Shown: one piece after another, positions 46,227-57,100 of the stretch | How positions within the stretch are numbered: the stretch's first letter is position 1 | Layout of the letters: the number at the start of each line of letters is the position of its first letter | From: Athripsodes cinereus | Taxonomy: Eukaryota > Arthropoda > Insecta > Trichoptera > Leptoceridae | Reading direction: 5' to 3' | DNA length: 64,000 nt | Assembly: GCA_947579605.1 (NCBI GenBank) | Contig: OX388319.1 | Span: 16,009,447 to 16,073,446 of the forward strand | The notes under the pieces: model-generated | Databases searched by the model: none | What the model saw: the letters and a program-made list of their open reading frames with translations, nothing else | What the model was told of the DNA's origin: nothing | Made by a program: the position numbers and the translations under genes

Positions 46227-47981
46227 CAGTGGCGTGCCTTCCATACATGCAAAAAAGCAAAGCATGCCCAAGGAATAAATCTATAATTATCGAAAGAAGT
46301 TTCTAAAAAAACGACGAAGTAAGTTTAAATTGATTTAAATTCACCGCCAAACGATAGCAAATCTTTTGCAAACTTCAGGTCAATAGCTAACATAGACAAA
46401 TTTATGTGACCTCTAATGCACCCATAAAGCAAATTAACCTTGATTTAAATTTCGCGCAAAATGTTCGCAAACCTTTGCAAACTTCAGTTCAATGGTTACC
46501 ATAGATACATTAGTAGGTATGACTCCCAAAAATAGTTCTGTTTCGTTGCATCATATGGAGCTTCTATGTTCTCTGTCACACGCGGGGAAAGTACGTTATT
46601 AATAATATTATTTTTTAACACAAATACAAGTCTACATGCATGGGAAGTGGTACAATATATATGGGGTCTAGAAGCTTGCTTTTCGGATAGGTTTGTATGT
46701 ATTAGTGCATACTGCATAGGACAGTAATATATTATATTTTATTATGTGTATTGGGCTTCGGTTGTGTCATTTTTAATAAATTATTTTTGATGAATTGAAG
46801 TTGTTCATTTTGTAAATTTATCTAATAGCGGTAAAATTAAAGGTGTTTATTGAGATACCACATTCATGTTAACGCGATATAATATTGAGGTTCAATTTCA
46901 TTCAATTAGAGGATGCAGATGAAAATCTTGATACTTTTTATATATTTGTCATTACTTCAAAATTTATTTATATCTTACTTACGTAGGTGTTGTCATTATT
47001 TGTAATATTATTTAATATTCTCTAAAATATTTTATTCGTTCTAGTGACTGCACAAAAAATTAACATAATTATTATTATTAATTTTATTTCAACACAAACA
47101 CAAAAAAAATCCATCTATCTCCAAATGTATTGCTTTTTTGGGTTTTAATTTATTTTCAAATTTGATTGTTGATATTTTTTTATATAGGTATAAGTTTACT
47201 ATAAATTAGACTTTTTTTAGATAGTATTATTTTCCAATTAAAATTAATTGGAAAATAATACTATCTAAAAAAAATTAACAAATGTTAATTTTTTTTCTTG
47301 TATTATTGATATTTAATAAAAATTGATAACTTGAAGTTAACAATTATAAATGTGTGTGGTGTATAATTTTATGATTATAATTATGATACTATTCCACTTT
47401 ATTTCTTAGAGATACTGTAACAATCTCTAGATATTTTTCTCTAATCCAAACATTTGTAAAATTGTATGTGTTTCGGATAGTAGAAGTTTAAAATTTATAA
47501 TGAAAAATAGTATTAAGTACCATAATTAACTCGATTGCGGGTGCCTTGCCTTATGGAAAGAAGGTATTCAGTTTCAAAAGATTAGGTACATTTAGAGATG
47601 CTTTTGATTATATTCAATAGTTATATTTGTTATTTGATATTTTTTTACAATAAGAATTTCTTAACAAAGGGACTTTCACCCTTTATAGCTCTTCTTTGGA
47701 GTAGGTATAGGGTAGAAATAAGCCTCCCCGTTCAACGTGATTCTGCGCAAATTGAGTAACTTTTTTTCATATAATGATATTTATATTGTTCAAATGTTGG
47801 TGTCATTAAAACGGTATATTGTAAAAGAGGGTCATCCAAACTATCTGGATGATTGTGGACAGAAAGTAGGTTTTGGCCAACAATTGGTTTCTAACATAGG
47901 TAGGTACATATTATAATAAATTCTACCTACTGCACCTACACAAACCGCATGCCCTATACTAAAAGTCTAGTCCCGCCACTG
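46227..47981. mobile_element. Non-autonomous hAT element (1755 bp) with 8-bp target duplication
   Basis: GTGTACAC lies immediately outside both ends (46219-46226 and 47982-47989), an exact 8-bp duplication. Termini are CAGTGGCG at both ends in inverted orientation, a classic hAT end. Inside, a roughly 111-bp unit is duplicated (GATTTAAATTCACCGCCAAA near 46331 and GATTTAAATTTCGCGCAAAA near 46441; both with TTTGCAAACTTCAG). A strong hairpin lies at 47214-47276. No transposase ORF. The duplication is itself palindromic, so both flanks read alike on either strand. Confidence 0.85.
47214..47276. repeat. Hairpin inside the hAT element
   Basis: TTTTTTTAGATAGTATTATT then TTCCAATT is mirrored after a short AAAATT spacer by AATTGGAAAATAATACTATC and TAAAAAAA. 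About 28-bp arms, perfect or nearly so. Confidence 0.9.
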
Positions 47982-48384
47982 GTGTACACTATATTGTTAA
48001 GTTCGCAAATAATCTATCAGAGGGTGAGTTTTATGGAGGGATCAAAGCTACCCCTCTAGATTAATATCACGTCGGCCTGAGACTATTTAGCATAACAATC
48101 ATAAGGTACCTACTCGTATGTATGTTCTTATATACATAATATAATATACCTACGTACATTACTTTCTATAGTGTATAATTTTACGTATTGTAGGTACATT
48201 ACTTTTGCTACCAGTGCCACCACTCTAGCTCCTACTGCTACAATAATATTATGTTCGCTTAGCTTTTCTAACAAACTGAGATTTTTGTTACCATAAGTAG
48301 GCATCGGTTTTGATTCAAAATAAATACGCGTTGAGTATAGAAAAGGAACCTATTCGTTGTGCATGTAGGAGATACGTATAACAC

Positions 48385-48442
48385 TAATCTTGTTAGTCTG
48401 CTGACTACTCTACTTGGAGGAAACATCGTGATGGTATAGATA
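48385..48442 (+). mobile_element. Interspersed repeat S, 3' fragment
   Basis: CTTGTTAGTCTGCTGACTAC, then CTACTTGGAGGAAACATCGT and GATGGTATAG match the terminal 55 bp of the family. Confidence 0.55.
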
Positions 48443-48464
48443 TTATATACAGATATAAAACCGG

Positions 48465-48603
48465 GTTAGTTGGAAGACATCGCATTTTAGCGATAAACTC
48501 GCCCTCTGTACATTGAATTTATAATTGTTATTTTTGTGACACTATTTCATTATGTAATATTGTAACCAATGTACAGTGAAGAATAAAATAAATAAATAAA
48601 TAT
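48465..48603 (+). mobile_element. LINE 3'-end copy (CGAGTTTATCGC family), plus orientation
   Basis: TTGGAAGACATCGCATTTTA and GCGATAAACTCGCCCTCTGT, followed by ACCAATGTACAGTGAAGAAT and an AAATAAATAAATAAAT tail. It matches the 3' UTR of the LINE at 27.5 kb, in the opposite orientation. Confidence 0.75.
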
Positions 48604-48839
48604 ATGAGGAATTGAATGAATGTGCAGGGAAAGAAATCAATGTGGAAGTACATGCCGTCCTCTCTGTCCATTCCACAGGAGATGCGTTGTGAGTGGAGAG
48701 ATGGACAGTTTTTAATACGACTATGGAATACGAAGCTCGTGTATTTGTGCAAGGATATCGGTAGTTTGAGGACACGTTAGAAACTCTTAACAAATTGTAA
48801 CAAGTGCTCTTTCTAATTAAAAGTCGAAAACATGAAGAT

Positions 48840-48968
48840 AATAATAATAAAAATCTTTATTGCACAAAAAACAAACATTAATAAAATATAAACATTGTAG
48901 AACCAGACAAATAAATTTGTGCAATGGGCGAGTTTATCGCGGAAGCGCGATATCTTCCAACTAACCCG
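48840..48968 (-). mobile_element. LINE 3'-end copy (CGAGTTTATCGC family)
   Basis: AATAATAATAAAAATCTTTA, TTGCACAAAAAACAAACATT, then GTGCAATGGGCGAGTTTATC, GCGGAAGCGCGATATCTTCC and AACTAACCC. Same structure as 8.6 and 40.2 kb. It ends about 5 kb upstream of VKORC1. Confidence 0.75.
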
Positions 48969-48974
48969 AAGATC

Positions 48975-50155
48975 GCGGTTGAAAATAAAATTCATAGTTG
49001 GGAAACAAAAAATTCACAACTTAGTGAATTCAACTCCAAGTTCTTCTCCTTTAGATTATTTGACTAGTTTATTTTTGTTTATTTCTGCGTCAGCCGGGTC
49101 CCCCGCCCACTGACGTGGTAGGATCATAGATGCCAACACTGGCATAGTTGTATTAGAATAGAGAGTCCAAATATTAAAAAAAAAAAATCTTCACCTAAAC
49201 GGATAAATAGGAGTCCTTGGACTCCTGAAATATCCGAGAAATAAAGATATTTCAACATAGTTTATTTTTATAATTGACCATATTCTTAAGATATGTTTGT
49301 AAATAATTAATAGTGATTGACTAGTTGTTTTTATTCATATATTCAAAGGTTTTAGTTTGAGTTTGCTATTTTCAATAATTCTATTATTATTGTATCACAT
49401 TGGTATTTCTGACACAACACTGCCCCTTTTGCTAGTGTGGTAGACATTTTTTTGATTGTGTTGAATTTCACTTTGTTATATTAACTTTACTACTATGTTA
49501 TATTATTTTTACTGTGTTATATTACTATGTTTTACTATGTTATATTATGTTATATTAAAATTCAACACAATACTATTTTTTGATAAATTTTATTATTACA
49601 TCCCTATCCAATATTACTTTCAGGATCTCTGGCTACTCCAAATGAAGTCTTCCAACGCATATGTTTATTATTATAAGACTGAATGTTTTATTAAGTATAA
49701 ATCCTTTTTATGGATAGTTGCAAATCTTAGTTAAATCTGCTTATTAAACACTGTGCAGTGCGAAAGTAATGAAACTTCTTCAATTTACTAAGAACAACTT
49801 GAACTAAGCAATAAACTTTTATAATACGTAGGTACCTAACGCTTTTGTCGACTGTCACTTAATTTACATAAAGTAACTACAATAATCCTCAGCGAATAGA
49901 ATTTAATCCCCTTCACAACTTCTTAAATAATATTATATGTAGTCGTTAAATGTAGTTTTCTACTCAATTTTCATTAAATCTAACAATGATAATACATATT
50001 ATCTACGAAAACAGACCAATACCACCTTGATGTTATGGAGTCTCTGACAGAGACTGTTTTTGGCACAAATCATCCTTGTAGGATGCTAGGTATGTTATAA
50101 GTGAAAAAAATGGTAAGGAGTAAAACAGCATATTATTATTAATAAATTTTGGAAC
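48975..50155. other. AT-rich stretch, no gene seen
   Basis: Includes a TTATATTA-rich low-complexity tract at about 49496-49560. No conserved coding sequence. Confidence 0.4.
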
Positions 50156-50159
50156 ATAA

Positions 50160-50372
50160 ATTTTGAAGGCGTGGAGCACCTGGCTAAGAATAGGTAAGAA
50201 TACTCTTTTCCGTAAGTTTTTGAGTTTCCTGTAAAAGGCAGGCAGAAAAAAAATACATTTTATATCATGAATTCAGCGTTGAGGTTTGCCACCCATTCTG
50301 CATGTCTTGATTTTTTTTCTTGATTTTTGAAGTACAGAGAGGAAAGCTTGCATGTTTATTACATGTATCAGG
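50160..50372 (+). mobile_element. Interspersed repeat S, 3'-truncated copy
   Basis: GGCGTGGAGCACCTGGCTAA, TTTTTGAGTTTCCTGTAAAA, GTTTGCCACCCATTCTGCAT and CTTGCATGTTTATTACATGT. The terminal GTGATGGTATA part is missing. Confidence 0.65.
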
Positions 50373-50645
50373 TCAATGGTATGTACAACAAAGAAGATAT
50401 TTAACTATTTTAGGGATATACATAATATACCTACATTTCAAACTATAAGCAAGATAATAAAAATTAAATACTTGGGTAATAATAAATTGTCCTTTATTTA
50501 TGACCGTTGTAAGTATTTTTACGTTCCCGAAAAATATTCAATAACTCCTGGCACATTTATTTTAAGAATATAAATTCTAAACAGGGATATACAACGTATC
50601 TACAACTCTTGTATTAATTCTGCTAAAATATTTTGATTTACTTAC

Positions 50646-50750
50646 ACCTAATCAGATTTTTTGACGATGTGGGTTCATTAGTAGTCGAATATAATATTTC
50701 TTGTGGTTGATTTGGTTTTCCTCTTTCAACTATCTTATCTGATTAGGTAG
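50646..50750. repeat. Short inverted repeat pair
   Basis: ACCTAATCAGA (about 50647) and TCTGATTAGGT (about 50738) are inverted about 105 bp apart overall. Could be MITE ends; no target duplication checked out. Confidence 0.4.
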
Positions 50751-50759
50751 TTATTTACA

Positions 50760-51480
50760 AATACAGTAATTTATTTTGAACGAATAATATTATTATAAAC
50801 CAGAAACTTTGATACTTTTAAATTATTATTTTCATAACTGAAAACTATTATTTTCATCGGGCAATAGTGAATCATTGGTATAACATCGACTGTTTCAAAA
50901 TATTTTTAATTTTTTATACCACTGTTTTGTTTCCTTTGTTTTAACTATAGCAAAACAATTCTCATATTTTTGTTATTATTGACTTATTTTAAATTTATTA
51001 TCCATTATATTTTTCTAATTTATTACTTGTTTCGTTATTTATAAAATTAACAATTAATTTTTTGACATCTTTTTGTAACCAAAATCTTTTTTATATTTTA
51101 CATTTGTCAATTTTTCTTTTTTTATTTACCAACATTAAATTAAATTTAACTGATATTGAATGTATTCCGTATTATTTATTATTATTGATTTTGTTTTGCT
51201 TGATAAATTATTGTTGACTTTGAATTGAATTATTTATTTTTCATTTGAATCAATACTTAATGGATTTTAGTACGTGCAAATGTTGACTTGTGTATTTTTT
51301 CCCTTTGACATAGGTACTTATATGTTAATAATTTTTTATGTAAACACATTTTAAGGCGTAAATGGCTCACGCCATGGTTATAAATAAATGAAGAATAAAA
51401 TATATCCTTCAATAAATAATACCTCTATGCATACATTAAGGGAGGAGTTTCCACCACTTACTCCTTTATGTTTCAAAAAC
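50760..51480. other. Very AT-rich stretch, no gene seen
   Basis: Low-complexity A/T sequence; no coding or repeat feature supported. Confidence 0.4.
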
Positions 51481-51486
51481 AGGCCT

Positions 51487-51683
51487 ACTGTAAGCCTAGT
51501 CAAAACACATTTAAGCGTTACATTTTCGTTCAAACAAGACGAGGTTGCGAGAACGCGTCAATTTTCGGAGCTACTTGTGTAATTTAGCCCCGAAAATTGA
51601 CGCGTTCCCGAAACGTCGTCCGCGTTTGAACGAAAACGAAACGAAAACGTAACGCTTAAATGTGTTTTGACTAGGCCCACAGT
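51487..51683. mobile_element. CpG-rich foldback MITE (197 bp)
   Basis: Outer ends ACTGTAAGCCTAGTCAAAAC and, inverted, GTTTTGACTAGGCCCACAGT. Inner arms share ACACATTTAAGCGTTAC, TCGTTCAAAC and GCGTCAATTTTCGG, with scattered mismatches and a small insertion in the right arm. The spacer is about 25 bases (GAGCTACTTGTGTAATTTAG region). The element is unusually CpG-rich for this window. ORF 51388-51582 runs through it by chance. Confidence 0.8.
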
Positions 51684-51689
51684 GCTCGT

Positions 51690-52340
51690 GTCGTTTAGAA
51701 CTCTTGTCAGCCTAGAACAAAAGTTTCTTTTTATTCAAAAGTGGGCCAGAAGCCGATCTTATGGGTTTCCATACTTGAAACATAATTTCCCTTGATGCAC
51801 CCTTGGTAGAAAATTCCACACCGAGGATGACACACATATGTACACAAAATGTATATTTTTATGATCTTTTTATACATAGAAGTATACATACCTATCTTCT
51901 ACAAGTCTATCTTTCAGTTACTAAGGACATAAACTATTACCTAAAAAAAATATGAGTGCCTACATATGGCTACAAAATATACCAAGCAAGTGCACACGTT
52001 ACATACTCATAAAGGACAACAGGGAACAAAACCCATCTCCTGTGTGGAGAAAAGACAAACACAAAATATAAAAGAAAAGAGAGCTCAGCACAGTCGCCCC
52101 GAAGTGCCACCACAAAATATCAAGTCGTACCTATAGACGAGCAAACCAGTCAACAGGAGGGTGACCCTGTCGTCTGAGAAGCTCTTTTCTGGTTCTCCCC
52201 ACATACCTACACGAAAATTAGAAAAATGTCAAAGTTTCTAGCATTGATGACCAACTCTTCACATCATAAAAGGTGAGGAGTGTCTGCGTACTGGTCACCC
52301 CCGCCACATGGACACCACGTGTCACTGGTGAAGCCAAATT
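51690..52340 (-). mobile_element. Possible degenerate LINE coding remnant (low confidence)
   Basis: On the minus strand around 52270-52335 the frame reads SDTWCPCGGGDQYADTPHLL-stop-CEEL. This resembles the Cys/His cluster near the C-terminus of R1/jockey-type LINE polyproteins (CP-CG---ET--H-L--C). No RT domain is evident in the rest. Could also be chance. Confidence 0.25.
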
Positions 52341-52348
52341 CAAATAAT

Positions 52349-52386
52349 AATAAGGTCACCAATCACGAGCAATTGGTGACCTTATT
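52349..52386. repeat. 15-bp inverted repeat with 8-base loop
   Basis: AATAAGGTCACCAAT / ATTGGTGACCTTATT around CACGAGCA. A perfect hairpin next to the putative LINE remnant. Confidence 0.85.
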
Positions 52387-52489
52387 GCCTAGCTAGAGGT
52401 AATAATGGGAGGTATTGGAGTCAAAATCCGAAGCTGTAGAGCAAGGGTTGGTCAACCCGCCTCAAAATATTCTTAAAGAAAATACTAAC

Positions 52490-52685
52490 TGGCAGGTGTT
52501 AGAAAAAATAAAGTAATTTTACGACTTAAATTCAGCACAGAGGTTTGCCACCTATCCTGGATGTCATGATTTTTTGTTGGCACGAAGATAACAACAGCTT
52601 GCATATTTATTACATGCAGCTGGTCTGCTGGCTACCTCACTAGTGGGATATTCCGTGATGGTATAGAAGTAGTAGTAGATGTATT
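52490..52685 (+). mobile_element. Interspersed repeat S, copy near VKORC1
   Basis: CTGGCAGGTGTTAGAAAAAA, GTTTGCCACCTATCCTGGAT, TTGGCACGAAGATAACAACA, CATGCAGCTGGTCTGCTGGC, TATTCCGTGATGGTATAGAA and an AGTAGTAGTAG tail. The terminus shows the typical GTA-rich end of the family. Confidence 0.8.
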
Positions 52686-52689
52686 AACT

Positions 52690-53688
52690 TGTATGTTTCC
52701 TATATCCGTTCAATAATCTTTATCATTTTTGATTTATTGTGAGAATTTAATTTCAACAAAAAAATATAGATAAGATTCACATCTATTGGGAATGTAATGG
52801 TAGTAATAGTAAATCAAAGATTGTCCTTTAATAAAATAATTATTGTAATATTATACCCTCATACGTAGGGCTGAAGACTTCAGCTGGCTGAGAATAGGGA
52901 GGCATGGAGAAGAAAATCCAAAATCGTTGCAGACCAATCCAATGGATTGTAATCCATTATATTATATTAATAATCTCTACAATATTATCTAATGTAGTTG
53001 ATGTTCAAACCATTATAGCAGTTTTTCGGTCAATCATTTTTGCCTTGCAAGTTATTATTTAGATGGTACAACAGATGTCGCTGATACATGAACTATGTAC
53101 AGAGTACAGAGGTTGCCAGTTTGACAACGAATAATATAACGAAGCAATGTCATGTGTCAGAAGACTCAGGAGGTCTGGCGCTGCTGACAGTATTTAAAAT
53201 GTTTGTTTATTGTTCTATAATTTAAAATCTCTTAGATTGTTCTTTTATTTATTTCATTTCCTTGGAAACAACATCTTTGTAAGTTTATATATTTTTTACG
53301 TTTTAAATTTAATAATTCACATTATTTTATTATGTGGCGTATTAATATTTAGTATTTTACTATGAAATATTCTTTTCACTATTTATTCAATTTATTATTG
53401 TATTAAAATAGTTAAGATTGGATGACCTAAATTATAATCATTCTCTTTAAAGATACTTTGCACATCATTACAGCTTTTAGCCAATGGGATGTGCAGAGTA
53501 GGATGACCTTAATGTAGAGACAATATAAAAAGGATATAAAAACCTGTTGTCTATTTTTATAAATTAATAGGCACTCACTACTCAATACTCATTGTGTATG
53601 TGGGCCAACATTATTTGTGTTATGGGATGATAAGAGATGTGTCTGTTTGGATTTTGTAATTTGTTACTTTATCTTTTCTCCTTTTTAC
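52690..53688 (+). promoter_or_regulatory. Region upstream of VKORC1, no promoter element pinned down
   Basis: AT-rich, with a slightly more complex segment at 53060-53200. The VKORC1 transcription start should lie in or just right of this region. I see no clear TATA box, and no downstream splice structure beyond a CAG/GT at 53893. Confidence 0.25.
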
Positions 53689-53689
53689 A

Positions 53690-53842
53690 ACTTAAATTCA
53701 AGGATAAGGATTGTCACCCATCCTGATTGTCTTAATTTTTTGTTGGCATGGAAAAAACAGCTTGCGTGTTTTTTACATATAGTTGATCTGTTGGCTACAC
53801 CTTTGTGGGATATGCCGTAATGGTATAGTAGTAGATTATATT
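53690..53842 (+). mobile_element. Interspersed repeat S, copy immediately upstream of VKORC1
   Basis: GATAAGGATTGTCACCCATC, TTGTTGGCATGGAAAAAACA, TTGATCTGTTGGCTACACCT, GATATGCCGTAATGGTATAG and a TAGTAGA tail. It ends only about 130 bp before the VKORC1 start codon, so it may lie in the promoter or 5' untranslated region. Confidence 0.75.
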
Positions 53843-53970
53843 GTTATTCTTGATGGACTTTGAATTTTATACATCTGCATTTACAAATTTCAGGTAACCG
53901 GTTACAGTTTGGTCAAAATTCCTCAAAATTGTCAAGTTGAAGTGTAAAGTTTAAATAAAATTGAATCACA

Positions 53971-54146
53971 ATGGTGAACAGATGTATTCAACGTATGAAT
54001 ATGGTAATCTTAAGTGCATGCTTTGTGGGAATTCTTCTCTCAATATATGCACTTAGTGTGGAAAACCAAATACATAAGAATAAGGATTATAGAGCCATGT
54101 GCGATATATCTGAGCATGTGACCTGTACAAAGGTGTTTAAATCAAA
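53971..54146 (+). CDS. VKORC1: VKORC1 exon 1
   Basis: Encodes residues 1-58 plus two bases of codon 59, including the first transmembrane helix and both luminal cysteines. Donor AAA/GTAAGT at 54147; the exon ends in phase 2. ATG context ATCACAATGG. Confidence 0.93.
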
Positions 54147-57100
54147 GTAAGTATTAAACACTCATCAATTTTAATTAAACTATTTTCTACATTTTTCACT
54201 TAATTATATACCTACTCACTTTAGTCCTACACATTAATTTTAATAAGGCACATTAAAAAGGAATATATAGGTACATACATACATACTATCACGCTGCTTC
54301 CCTCGCGGGGTAGGCAGAAAGGATTGAGCGCCACTTCCTATCTATCCTTGCATACATCTTGCGCTTCCGTCACTCATACAATTCCTCATGCATGCTCTCC
54401 TGTTCAATGTGCTCAACACATGAGCGTCCTGTAGGATTTGATTTAAATGATCTCGCCATTTAATCCTCGGACGTCCCCGTCTCCGCGCACCATTCCTCTC
54501 AGCCAAATAAATCTTCTTACGCCTGTATTCACCAAGAAAAACTGAGCGAACGATCAGCTGAGCAAACGATCAGCTTAAATCTCCCTCAGCATTCCTCAAC
54601 GTAGATAGGTATTCACCAACGAAAATTTACAATGCTTAGCTGAGTCGAATTTGATCGTGCGTATCCATGGATACAATGTAAATATTATGAAATGAAACTG
54701 ACATTTATTTACGGAAACAGCCATTAAAGTAGCTAAAAAGTATATTTTTGATAATTATACAAATAAAAATAATAATAAGCCATTTAAAAAATATATGTAT
54801 CATTTAAAAAATTATATGTTTATTTTTTAAATATTTACAAATTCCTTTATTTATACAAAATCAAGACTTGAACTTAAACAGATATAACTTTGATAGCAGT
54901 TGATTTGACAGCTAGCATTTAATCGAATCATGCATTGTTGTCAAAGTAGTTTGCCGGTGAAGTTAAAATTAAAAAGAAATTATAAACAAGGATTGAAAAA
55001 TAACTGAAATACTCCGTATATAACTAAAATACACAGTAATTTACCATCAAGAAATAATTTTAATTCCTTGCAATATTGAACTATTACACTATCCGTGGTA
55101 TTTTATAACATAGATATGTACAATATGAAAAATTATAAATAAAAATCTTGTTACTATTGTTGTATTTGTTTATATTTATTTGTAAAAGGCATAAGCTATT
55201 TATACGATAAATAAATAAAAAATATTCATGTTGTTTAGTAAGTAATCTGTAACATGTTTAGTCGAAGGTAGAACTATTATAAATATTATTATTGGACAAC
55301 ATTAAAGTGTCGTTAACGTGCCAAAGCACCTCAATGATACTGAACAATTAATCAATTCTAGGACATTACATCCACATTATATAGAATCTCGGATACACAA
55401 CAGCATCCATGTCAGAAGACACATTATGTTGAATTAAATTAAATGTTTTGGATACAATATGTGTCCACGTCAGTAATAAAAAACAGAATACAATATTTAA
55501 TAGTAATTAGTAAATTATAAGGTTTTTAGAGCCTTTCTGAATGTCTTAAGATCTGCAGCTTGCCTACGCTAGCGAGGCAATCCATTCCAGAGGTTGGGTC
55601 CCGCCACACAAAAGGCTCTATCCCCATAATTAGTTAAAATTCTCCTCTGCGGGCTCATTTCTTGATATTTCAACCTGCACAATTCAGCAATATAAACTGG
55701 GGCATTCTCATTCTGTGCCTTATAAACTAACATTCACACTTTGGACTGCACTATAGTCTCCACTGGTAGCCAATGAAATTGCTTTAAAAGTGGAATCATA
55801 CGTGTACACCTTTGTACTCCAAAGATAACACGTGCAGCGGACTTCAAAACTGATTGCAGCCTATCGATCTGACAAGCGGGTAATCCCACTAAAATACTGT
55901 TACAATATCCTAGTCTGGATATTACCAGAGCCACAATTAGTGACTTCTTAGCGTCTAATGTGAGACATCTTTTTATCATCCCAATTTGCCGCAGCTGAAA
56001 GAAACAAGCACTGACAAGAGAACTAATGTGCTTTTCTAAAGTTAGCGAGCTGTCCTCTATGGTTCCCAGAAGTCTGACCTACGTTGACGGTGCCTTTTAT
56101 GTGTGATAAGAAAGTGCGACTGCGATTGAAAGGATTGTTGTATTGCATCGAACTATTTGTGATTTTTTTGTATATGTTTAATGGCCTTGTGCCATATATG
56201 TCATTATAAATAAATAAATAAATTAATTAATTAAATAATTTATTTATAAATATACATATATATAAATTATTACATGCCGCCTATAAAAATATATTCAATA
56301 AATTGTAAATAAAACGCCAACAATACGAAACAAGTATGGCGGACATTATAGAATAATTTTGACAGATCGACGCTGAGCAAAAGTTAATCCACCTCAATTG
56401 GCCGATCAAATTTGAGGGAAATTTTCACTCAAATCACGCTGAGGGAGCCTAAAATATGTTGGTGAATACCAATTTTGACGTTGATCGTAATTTGAGCTGA
56501 TCGAACGCTCAGTTTTTCTTGGTGAATACGGGCGTTAGTCATCTATACTATACTATACCCTCACGCCGTGTCCTAAGTGGGGTAGGCAGAGAGAACGGAA
56601 CGCCAAACAGATCTATCTTTACACACTTCCTTCGCTTTCTCCACATTCATACAGTTTATCATACACGCACGTCGGTTCCTCTTAACACGCGGCCGTCCTT
56701 GAGAATTTGATCCACGTGATCAAGCCACGTGGTTCTCGAACGCCCACGCTTCCTCACACCCTTTCTTTCAGACAAGTATATTCTCTTTGTCATTCTTACC
56801 TTGTTCATTCGTTCAACATGTCCAAACCACCGTAGTTATTCACGCGCATTCTGTCCACAACACTCTTCTTAGTCATTCTGTTCTCATTCATTCTTTCCAC
56901 GTGCCCAAACCATCTATTTACATAATAATTTTGATCAAACTAACTTTACTGTATTCTACTCTCATTAAGAACATCCATTCATCTGCGAGTGATAATCATG
57001 TGATGTGTGTAATACATAATATTTATCTTAATTGATAAAGTCAACACTATTTCTATTGTTATTATGTATTTATTTATTATTTGTTAGCAATTTTGTATCG

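Larger units (their letters stand above)
54520..56534. mobile_element. PIF/Harbinger-like element (2015 bp) with TTA target duplication
   Basis: Ends are inverted: CGCCTGTATTCACCAAGAAA AACTGAGCG on the left and its complement with one change on the right (CGCTCAGTTTTTCTTGGTGA then ATACGGGCG). TTA flanks both sides (54517-54519, 56535-56537), the typical 3-bp TWA duplication of this superfamily. Subterminal copies of the end motif recur inside: GGTATTCACCAACGAAAATT (about 54608) and GTTGGTGAATACCAATTTTG (about 56459), plus GATCAGCT-type repeats. No transposase ORF; it carries two LINE fragments. Sits in VKORC1 intron 1. Confidence 0.85.
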
